In this document: positions 53,119-60,226 of the stretch, in pieces
How positions within the stretch are numbered: position 1 is the first letter of the stretch
Layout: the number at the start of each line of letters is the position of its first letter
Assembly (NCBI GenBank): GCA_023460315.1
Contig: JAEWQO010000126.1
Coordinates: forward strand, 1-64,000
From: Actinomycetes bacterium
GTDB taxonomy: Bacteria > Actinomycetota > Coriobacteriia > Coriobacteriales > Eggerthellaceae
Direction: 5' to 3'
DNA: 64,000 bases
Position numbers and translations under genes: made by a program
Notes under the pieces: generated by a model
The model's input: only the letters and a program-made list of their open reading frames with translations
The model's database searches: none
Told to the model about the DNA's origin: nothing

Positions 53119-53637
53119 ATGATGACTGATATGACAAACGGACTGACATACGCTCGCTTGGTCACCTCTCCCGAATCGATGAAGCAGTTGGCATCAACGC
53201 TCGCGCCGTACCTGCATGCGGGCGATGTCGTTGTGCTGGCGGGAGACTTGGGCGCAGGCAAAACCCAGTTCGTCCAGGGAATTGCGTCTGGACTGGGCGT
53301 GCGTGGCCAGGTGACCAGCCCGACTTTCAACATCCTTCTTGAATATCGCGACGGTGGCCTGCCGCTCTATCACTTCGATCTCTATCGCCTCGAATCGGCT
53401 GACGAGCTTGAGGATATTGGCTACTTCGAGACGATAGACGGCGACGGGGCTTCGTTCGTCGAGTGGGGCGAAAAGTTTCCCGATGCCCTTCCGTACGGAT
53501 ACCTTGAGATAGGGATCGACATCGATGCTGCCGGGAGCCGTCGCGTCAGCGCGCACGCTTATGGCGAGAGGGCTCGCCAGCTTCTGTTCGTGTGGGCCAA
53601 GGACTCAAAGTCGCGTCTGATGAAGACTGCGAGGTAG
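53119..53637 (+). CDS. tsaE: tRNA threonylcarbamoyladenosine biosynthesis ATPase TsaE
   Basis: A 172-aa TsaE. Walker A GDLGAGKTQFVQG, the TSPTFNILLEY segment and YHFDLYRLESADELEDIG are diagnostic. It drives turnover of the TsaB-TsaD complex that makes t6A37 on ANN-decoding tRNAs. Starts at 53119, 53122 or 53131 are all possible with weak ribosome sites. The fused tsaB-rimI-tsaD gene begins 5 nt after its stop. Confidence 0.94.
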   Translation: MMTDMTNGLTYARLVTSPESMKQLASTLAPYLHAGDVVVLAGDLGAGKTQFVQGIASGLGVRGQVTSPTFNILLEYRDGGLPLYHFDLYRLESADELEDIGYFETIDGDGASFVEWGEKFPDALPYGYLEIGIDIDAAGSRRVSAHAYGERARQLLFVWAKDSKSRLMKTAR

Positions 53638-53641
53638 GGCA

Positions 53642-56530
53642 GTGGATCAGAGGCAATCTGTGACACCGGACCGCTGTCCGGATGGGACGCGTCCGGTCGC
53701 ACCATGTTCTGAAGAGGCGCAGGCCGGGAAGCGCCATCCCGAGGAACCGTCTCATGCAAATCCGCGTTTTGAAAGGCTGGGGTCCACGATGGCAAATCAT
53801 GGAGGCTTGCCTGCTGAAGAAACGTGCCAGAAAGGCTTCCGCTCAGATATCCCGTGCGTAGGGAAACGCTCCAAGGAAGGCTCTGAATCCGGAGGACCGC
53901 GCCATGTGATCGCTTTCGACACGGCGAACGAGGTCATCGCCCTTGGCGTGGGGGTCGCCGATGCGCCGTCCCGTTCCATCAAGATGGTGGCTTCCGTCGA
54001 AGTCGCAGCCCATCGCGCATCGAACACCCAGCTGCTTCCCCGCATCGACGCGCTGCTCTCCGCGCACGGCATCGAGCGCGACGACATCGCCTGCGTGGTC
54101 TGCGGGCGGGGGCCGGGATCGTTCACGGGCGTGCGCATAGCCATGGCCACGGCAAAGGGCATGGCATCGGCGCTTGAGGTTGGGCTCATCGGCGTGTCCT
54201 CGCTTGACGCAGTGGCCTGGAACGTCCATGCGGCTGGCATCCGGGGGGATCTTGCCGTGATTGCCGACGCCATGCGCAAGGAAGTGTATCCGGTCCGCTA
54301 CGTTTTGGAGGATAAGGGAATCCTGCGACAGGGGCCGGACCGCGTTGTGAAGGCGGAAATAGAGGCCGAGGAGCTGGCGGGGGCTTCGCCATCCGGCAGT
54401 CCTCTGATGTTGACAGGCGATGCTTTAGGCAAGTATTCCGCCCTGTTCAACTCACAAGGAAACTGTCTCGATGAGGCATTGTGGACACCGACGGGACAAG
54501 GCTTGCTGCTCGCCACCGAGGCGGCGTGGCGGGCTGGCGCGGCTGATCCATTCGATCCGGTGCGCCATGACCCCGCATTCGCCTTGCCCGTCTACACCCG
54601 TCTTTCCGATGCAGAGGAAAACGAGCGCATTCGCCTGTCTCGGAATGATCCCCGGAACCTGGAGGCGGGGGTCCAGGATGCGGGTGTTCGCCGCGATCAG
54701 CGTCCATGCCTTCGTGACACGGCGATCATGAACGCCCGTCCTGCCCTGGACGGCGTGGTGTACAAGCCGTTGGATGCGGCTCATGCGCGCGCCGTCGCAC
54801 GCCTTGAAGGGCGGGTCATGGGAAGTGACGCGTGGAACGAGTCCCTTGTCATGGACGAATTGCCCCGGGGTGATCGGACGTGGTGGGCCGCCTTTGACGG
54901 AAACGCTCTCGTCGGGTATGCCGGGGGATGGGTTGTTGACGGGCAGCTCCAGATCCTGAAGGTCGGGGTCGACGCGGCCCATCGCCGGCGCGGCATAGCA
55001 CGCGAGCTGCTGGCTCGCGTGGCCGTGGATGCCCGTGACCTGGGCGCGTCGAGCTGCTCTCTTGAGGTTCGCGCGAGCAACGCAGGTGCCCGCTCCTTTT
55101 ATGAGACGTTGGGACTTCATTCTCTTGGAACGCGGCCACACTACTATTCCGATGGAGAGGATGCTCTTATCCTGGAGGGTTTTCTGCCTGTTGCCACGCA
55201 TGATGTGGCGGGTATGGAACTGCAGGTTGACGAGGCCCGGCATGCGGCTGTCGCCTCTGCTGCATCTGTTGCGGCCTCTGTCCAACTCAAGTCACGAACA
55301 GATGTTTCACGTGAAACATCCCGTTCGACTGATGGTTCCGTTCCGGCATCCACGGCCTGCGGGAGTGTCCATCCAAATGCAAATGCAAATGCAAATGCAA
55401 ATGCAAATGCAAATGCAAATGCAAATGCAAATGCAAATGCAAATGCAAATGCAAATGCAAATGCAAATGCAAATGCAAATGCAAATGCAAATGCTCCCCT
55501 CATCTTTGCCATCGAATCTTCGTGCGACGAGACGGCGGCGGCTCTCGTGGATGGTGCGGGTGCTCTCGTTGCCGATGTCGTTGCGTCGCAGATAGACTTC
55601 CATGCCCGTTTCGGCGGAGTCGTGCCCGAAATTGCCAGTCGCAAGCATGTAGAGGCCATCTGTGGGGTATGCGACGAATGCTTTGACGTTGCGGCGGCAA
55701 ATCTTGGAATTCCGCGGCTCACGTGGCGCGATCTCGATGCGGTTGCGGTGACGTATGCTCCTGGACTCATGGGAGCCCTCGTTGTCGGCGTGGCGTTCGC
55801 CAAGGGGGCGGCGTGGGGTGCAGACAAGCCCTTCATCGGCGTCCATCATCTGGAAGGCCATCTCTATGCGAACAAGCTTGGGGCACCTGACTTTGTCCCG
55901 CCTGCGGTGGTTTCCCTCGTGTCGGGTGGCAATACCCTGCTGGTCCACATGAAGGATTGGGGACAGTACGAGACCCTTGGCTCCACCATCGACGATGCGG
56001 TGGGCGAGGCGTTTGACAAGGTGGCAAAGGCGCTGGGGCTGGGGTATCCGGGAGGTCCTGTCATCTCGCGATTCGCCGCTGAAGGCGATCCTCGGGCCAT
56101 TCCCTTTCCCCGTGCCATGATGCATTCTGGAGACTTCCGCTTCTCTCTGTCGGGCCTCAAGACGGCGGTCATCACCTATATCAACCGCGAGCGTGATGCG
56201 GGTCGCGAGCTGAACGTTCCCGACATAGCCGCCAGCTTCCAGCAGGCAGTCGTTGACGTGCAGGTGAAGAAGGCGGAATCCGCCCTTCGGAAAACGGGTG
56301 CGCCAACTTTTTGCCTCGGTGGAGGCGTTGCTGCCAATCCCGTCCTCCGTGCTGCCTATGGGGCGATGTGCTCCCGATTGGGAGTGCGTCTGGTCATGCC
56401 TCCCCTGAGCGCCTGTGGCGATAATGCCGGCATGATTGCCTTGGTGGCTCGGGACCGATACCGCCAAGGAAAGTTCTTTGATCTCGATGCCGATGCGTTG
56501 GCTCACGCGGATCTTGACAAGCCGTACTGA
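53642..56530 (+). CDS. TsaB-RimI-TsaD trifunctional fusion protein
   Basis: A 962-aa fusion. After an odd Cys/Gly-rich extension (about 85 residues), TsaB starts at HVIAFDTANEVIALG and includes GRGPGSFTGVRIAMATAKG. RimI (GNAT, about residues 365-520) has the acetyl-CoA loop HRRRGIAREL. A linker with 20 Asn-Ala repeats (residues 579-618) leads to TsaD from IFAIESSCDETAA, with metal ligands in HHLEGHLYA and GGGVAANPVLR. It would form t6A37 and acetylate ribosomal protein S18 or similar. GTG 53642 has GAGG 7 nt upstream overlapping the tsaE stop; ATG 53789 is an alternative. Confidence 0.92.
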   Translation: MDQRQSVTPDRCPDGTRPVAPCSEEAQAGKRHPEEPSHANPRFERLGSTMANHGGLPAEETCQKGFRSDIPCVGKRSKEGSESGGPRHVIAFDTANEVIALGVGVADAPSRSIKMVASVEVAAHRASNTQLLPRIDALLSAHGIERDDIACVVCGRGPGSFTGVRIAMATAKGMASALEVGLIGVSSLDAVAWNVHAAGIRGDLAVIADAMRKEVYPVRYVLEDKGILRQGPDRVVKAEIEAEELAGASPSGSPLMLTGDALGKYSALFNSQGNCLDEALWTPTGQGLLLATEAAWRAGAADPFDPVRHDPAFALPVYTRLSDAEENERIRLSRNDPRNLEAGVQDAGVRRDQRPCLRDTAIMNARPALDGVVYKPLDAAHARAVARLEGRVMGSDAWNESLVMDELPRGDRTWWAAFDGNALVGYAGGWVVDGQLQILKVGVDAAHRRRGIARELLARVAVDARDLGASSCSLEVRASNAGARSFYETLGLHSLGTRPHYYSDGEDALILEGFLPVATHDVAGMELQVDEARHAAVASAASVAASVQLKSRTDVSRETSRSTDGSVPASTACGSVHPNANANANANANANANANANANANANANANANANANANANAPLIFAIESSCDETAAALVDGAGALVADVVASQIDFHARFGGVVPEIASRKHVEAICGVCDECFDVAAANLGIPRLTWRDLDAVAVTYAPGLMGALVVGVAFAKGAAWGADKPFIGVHHLEGHLYANKLGAPDFVPPAVVSLVSGGNTLLVHMKDWGQYETLGSTIDDAVGEAFDKVAKALGLGYPGGPVISRFAAEGDPRAIPFPRAMMHSGDFRFSLSGLKTAVITYINRERDAGRELNVPDIAASFQQAVVDVQVKKAESALRKTGAPTFCLGGGVAANPVLRAAYGAMCSRLGVRLVMPPLSACGDNAGMIALVARDRYRQGKFFDLDADALAHADLDKPY
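55303..55318. promoter_or_regulatory. parS: parS centromere site 2 (inside coding sequence)
   Basis: TGTTTCACGTGAAACA, identical to site 1, located within the RimI-TsaD linker of the fusion gene (codons about 554-559). A non-conserved linker is the place in this gene where such a site can be tolerated. Confidence 0.88.
55375..55494 (+). repeat. Hexanucleotide repeat (AAATGC)x20
   Basis: Twenty perfect copies of AAATGC, encoding (Asn-Ala)20 in the fusion protein. Because the unit is 6 bp, copy-number change alters linker length without breaking the frame. All six frames stay open, producing spurious ORFs such as Met-Gln, His-Leu and Ile-Cys repeats. Confidence 0.97.
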
Positions 56531-56867
56531 ATTTATGCTCCAGTTGCAAGTTTTTCCCTATGTGCCCCAAGCATCCTCAAGATGAGGAAGCATCTGTCGC
56601 TTCGCCTGCAAAGATGGGTATGGCGCAGATCGCTCTGAGGTCTTTGGCGGAGTCGGATCACGCTTGGAATCGGCAGGGTTTCCGTTCTTTCTCGTTCGGA
56701 GGCCAACGCCCTGCCCCGTCACATGGTTGGGCCATGTCTGTCATGCTCCAACCGATGGCGATCGGGAACCCCACTCCGCCATTGACGATGCCCTAAATGG
56801 TAGAACCGGGTTCGATGCTGATGCCGATGTCGATGCCGCTTGCCAGCAACTAAGACGCATCGGTGAC

Positions 56868-56966
56868 GGCCCATCGTTCGGAACGGGGATCCTTGGCATC
56901 GGCCCATCGTTCGGGATGGGGATCCTCGGCATCGGCCCATCGTTTGGGATGGACATCCTTGGCGGC
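56868..56966 (+). repeat. 33-bp tandem repeat, three copies
   Basis: Three adjacent units beginning GGCCCATCGTTCGG, the third partly diverged. One frame reads as a repeated ILGIGPSFGMG-like 11-mer, but no start, domain or ribosome site supports a protein. Confidence 0.85.
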
Positions 56967-56994
56967 CGAGGTGTCTCCGGCAAAAAGGGGCGCA

Positions 56995-57033
56995 CCTCCC
57001 TCCCTCCCTCCCTCCCTCCCTCCCTCCCTCCCT
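56995..57033 (+). repeat. CTCC tetranucleotide tract
   Basis: About nine to ten copies of CTCC on the plus strand directly before MITE copy C. It is strongly polypyrimidine and prone to slippage. Confidence 0.9.
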
Positions 57034-57041
57034 AAGGAAGG

Positions 57042-57254
57042 TGGACACTTTTTTCGACTTGCAGCCGTCGCGGAGTCGTCGGCGAGCCGCATGGGGTACC
57101 TTCTCTGAGAGCGGAACGTGAACACGCAGGTCAGAAGCTAGAGAAAAAGCGATGAGATTTTTCTTGGGTCCCCTTCTGCGGAAAACTGGGAGCGAGGGGT
57201 GGGTTTCGGGCCTAAAACGCGCGTTTTGTGTCTCCAAGTCGAAAAAAATGTCCA
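57042..57254 (+). mobile_element. MITE-like element, copy C
   Basis: 213 bp with terminal repeats TGGACACTTTTTTCGACTT (57042-57060) and AAGTCGAAAAAAATGTCCA (57236-57254), one mismatch between ends. Same orientation as copy A; the interior is the most diverged of the three, implying an older insertion. No coding capacity or clear target duplication. Confidence 0.78.
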
Positions 57255-57266
57255 TTGTCAAATCGG

Positions 57267-57338
57267 GACCCCGGAGCGTAGCGAGACCCCGGAGCGTAGC
57301 CGGACCCCGTAGCATAGCGGGACCCCGGAGCGTAGCGA
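57267..57338 (+). repeat. 18-bp tandem repeat, four copies
   Basis: Four adjacent units of GACCCCGGAGCGTAGCGA (units two and three varied), starting 12 bp after MITE copy C. Confidence 0.9.
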
Positions 57339-57888
57339 GACTTTGAAGGATAGGAGATTCCGGAAGACATCGGGGCGTGCGAGGGGGTTCTTCCGCACGC
57401 ATCGGAAAGCTACGTGCAGGTGGCACCCGCGACCGCCACTTGCGTCCGCATCCGTATCCGCCACTTGCGCCCGCGCCCGCCACCCACATCTGCCACCTGC
57501 ACGCGCCGAAAAGCTGCGCGATGCTGGCATCCATGTCCGCACCCACACCCACACGCGCCGAAAAGCTGCGCGATGCCCCCACCCGCATCCACACCCGCAT
57601 CCGCATCCACACCCGCATCCGCATCCGCCGCCCGCATCCACATCTGCACGCGCGCTTGCGCGGCCTCTCGGGGTGTGTGGAACTCATGTCAAGGGCCCGA
57701 AGTGGGCTGGAAAGGAGGAGCGTGCCTTTCGACTGCCTCTCGGCTTCTTGTTGCAAATCTTAACGCCGCGTTAATGTCGGGAGCTCTATTCTGAGCTCAC
57801 TTCGGAAGATGTCCAGCGCCACCTGCCGAATGCTTCAAAAAATCTGGCGTGACCGGGGAAGGCCGCAAGGAGATCGAGGAGGGACCCG

Positions 57889-59997
57889 ATGGCGGAGACA
57901 GCCATGAGACATGAGGATGGCAATGAGCTCGTGCGGCGTGCTGTGCGCGGTGCTTTTGCGAGGATGTCGCTCCGTGAGCAGAGGAAAAACCCTGTCATGC
58001 TGATAGTGTGCCTGTGCGCTGTCCTGACGCTAGCCCTGTTCATCGCCTCGCTTTTTGGGATGCCCGACTCTCAGCCAGGGTTCATCCTTGCCGTATCGCT
58101 CGTCCTGTGGCTGACCGTGCTGTTCTCGAAGTTCGCCGAGGCTTTGGCCGAAGGCCGGGGGGACGAGCAGGAGGAGACGCTCCGGTCGGCCATTCATGAT
58201 GTCGGAGTACATAAACTCAACGAAGGGCTTGTGGCCAGAGGCGCGCATGTTGACGACCCGGCGACATTCTTCTACCTCCGGGCCGACGAGGTCGATGCGG
58301 CTGCACTGAAGAAAAAAGACCTGTTCTTTGTGGCGGCGGGAGATCAGATACCGGCTGACGGAGAGATCGTCAGGGGTGCGGCCACCGTGGACGAGAGCGC
58401 CGTCACGGGGGAATCCGCCCCAGTCGTTCGCGAGTCGGGCGGCGAGCATCCCTTCGTCACCGGAGGCACCGTGGTGCTTTCGGACTGGCTGGTGGTGCGT
58501 GTCACCGCCGATGCCGGCACGAGTTTTCTTGATCGCATGCTCGTTCTTGTCGAGTCAGCCTCGCGCAAGAAGGTTCCTGAAGAGCGTGCCCTTGAGGGTC
58601 TGCTCGTCGTTCTCGTGGTGGTTTTCTTGGTCGTTGCGGCATCGCTGCTCACCTCTGACAGCTTCCAGGCAGATCAGCTCGGCGAGGGAGGCCTGGCGGC
58701 TGTAACGTCGCTTGTCGCCCTGTTCGTCTGCCTGGCTCCAACCACGGTCGGCGCCTTGATCCCGGCGGTCGGTATTGCCGGCAGGCATCGGCTGAGCGAG
58801 GTGAATGTGCTGGCGAGGGATGGCCGCGCGGTTGAAGCTGCAGGAGACGTCGACGTGCTGTTGCTCGACAAGACGGGCACCGTCACGCTCGGCAATCGTC
58901 AGGCCGTCGAATTTATCCCTGTCAACGGCGCCACCGAACGGGAGGTGGCCAGCGCAGCGCTGGCGGCGAGCCTTTCTGACGACACGCCGGAAGGACGAAG
59001 CATCGTCGCGCTTGCGCAGAAGCTCTTCGGGGAAGAGGGCCGGGGTTTCCTGACGGACGAGATAGCGCCGGTTCCCTTCACGGCTCGGACGCTCATGAGC
59101 GGAGCCGCTTGCGACGGCCGGGAGATGTGGAAGGGAACACCGTGTGCCATCAGGGATTACGTTGAGTCTGGCGGAGGCGTGTGCGGCGATGCGTGCACCT
59201 TGGTCGTCGACCGGGTCTCACGCGCGGGCGGCACGCCGGTTCTGGTCGCGCGTGACCATCGCATTCTTGGAGTCGTGTACCTGCGAGACATCGTCAAGCA
59301 TGGCATGAGAGAGAGCCTGTCCGATCTGCGGACGTTGGGCATCAAAACGGTCATGATCACCGGAGACAACCCCTTTGCTGCCGCCGCGGTTGCGGCTGAG
59401 GCGGGCATCGATGATTTTATCGCCGGAGCAACTCCTGAAAAAAAGAGTGAGGTCATCCGTCGATACCAGGCCAAGAACCACACGGTCGCCATGGCGGGAG
59501 ACGGTTTGAATGACGTTCCTGCGCTCGCCCAGGCGGATGTGGCGGTCGTCATGGGCAGCGGCGTGCAGGCGGCAAAGGAGGCGAGCAACATGATTGACCT
59601 CGACTCGTCGCCGACAAAGCTCATCGACATCGTCCATATTGGCAAGCAGCTCCTTATGGTGAGGAAGAATTTGATGGCATTCGCCCTTGCGAATGATCTT
59701 GCCAAGTATCTCGTCATCGTTCCCTCCCTGCTCGCACCGCTTTATCCTCAGGCGGATGTGCTGGGCGTCCTTCATTTGGCTGATCCACGGTCCGTCATCC
59801 TGTCTGCCGTCGTCTACAACGCGGTGGTTCTCGTGGCCTTGATTCCATTGGCTCTGAGAGGCATGAGGCACCGCAGCGCGCCTTTCCGCAGACAGCCCTC
59901 TCTCAGCGTGCTGGCGTATGGCTTGGGGGGAGTCGTGCTTCCCTTTGTTGCCATCAAGCTGCTTGACATCCTGATGGTGCTGGTGGGCGTTGCTTAA
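57889..59997 (+). CDS. kdpB: Potassium-transporting P-type ATPase subunit KdpB
   Basis: A 702-aa KdpB, the ATP-hydrolysing subunit of the KdpFABC K+ pump. The phosphorylation loop LLLDKTGTVTLGN, the TGES loop (VTGESAPV), the hinge GDGLNDVPALAQADV and ALANDLAKYL in the membrane domain are intact; the Asp and Lys of this last motif are those proposed to couple to KdpA. Seven membrane helices are expected. Neither kdpA nor kdpC is adjacent: upstream is repeat DNA, downstream a 229-bp gap and kdpD. Partner subunits must be elsewhere, or the pump is incomplete. ATG 57889 follows GGAGGG-type purines. Confidence 0.93.
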   Translation: MAETAMRHEDGNELVRRAVRGAFARMSLREQRKNPVMLIVCLCAVLTLALFIASLFGMPDSQPGFILAVSLVLWLTVLFSKFAEALAEGRGDEQEETLRSAIHDVGVHKLNEGLVARGAHVDDPATFFYLRADEVDAAALKKKDLFFVAAGDQIPADGEIVRGAATVDESAVTGESAPVVRESGGEHPFVTGGTVVLSDWLVVRVTADAGTSFLDRMLVLVESASRKKVPEERALEGLLVVLVVVFLVVAASLLTSDSFQADQLGEGGLAAVTSLVALFVCLAPTTVGALIPAVGIAGRHRLSEVNVLARDGRAVEAAGDVDVLLLDKTGTVTLGNRQAVEFIPVNGATEREVASAALAASLSDDTPEGRSIVALAQKLFGEEGRGFLTDEIAPVPFTARTLMSGAACDGREMWKGTPCAIRDYVESGGGVCGDACTLVVDRVSRAGGTPVLVARDHRILGVVYLRDIVKHGMRESLSDLRTLGIKTVMITGDNPFAAAAVAAEAGIDDFIAGATPEKKSEVIRRYQAKNHTVAMAGDGLNDVPALAQADVAVVMGSGVQAAKEASNMIDLDSSPTKLIDIVHIGKQLLMVRKNLMAFALANDLAKYLVIVPSLLAPLYPQADVLGVLHLADPRSVILSAVVYNAVVLVALIPLALRGMRHRSAPFRRQPSLSVLAYGLGGVVLPFVAIKLLDILMVLVGVA

Positions 59998-60226
59998 GGC
60001 GGTCGGCCTGTCCGCGGGCGCGCTCTCTCCCGTTGCGTCACGTCTGCCGCATGTCGGAGGGTCCTGGGGTGAAACGGACGGGTTTGCTGCCTGCGCTCGG
60101 GCAAAAGAGGAAATCGGCTGTTGTTGCGGTGACGGAACGGGCACCTCGCCTTTCCTGCTTACGTGCTATGATGACGACGAATGAGGCTTCGGCACGTCCC
60201 GCTGTTATCTTCGATGCAAAGGGGGC

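Larger units (their letters stand above)
56531..57888. other. Repeat-rich intergenic region before kdpB
   Basis: About 1.36 kb with no credible gene. It contains a 33-bp tandem repeat, a CTCC tract, MITE copy C, an 18-bp tandem repeat and hexamer-like CGCATCCACACC reiterations (57585-57645). A 24-bp direct repeat ACGCGCCGAAAAGCTGCGCG plus ATGC lies at 57501-57524 and 57553-57576. A kdpA gene would be expected upstream of kdpB but no trace was recognised. Confidence 0.65.

Noticed and set aside
55287..55490. Met-Gln, His-Leu and Ile-Cys repeat proteins across 55.3-55.5 kb
   Set aside because: They are alternative-frame readings of the AAATGC array; only the Asn-Ala frame joins the RimI and TsaD domains.
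56868..57338. Possible CRISPR-like arrays before kdpB
   Set aside because: The 33-bp and 18-bp repeats are directly adjacent with no unique spacers, and no cas genes are present.
59998..60226. Possible kdpC between kdpB and kdpD
   Set aside because: The gap is too short for KdpC and its small ORF has no KdpC motifs.
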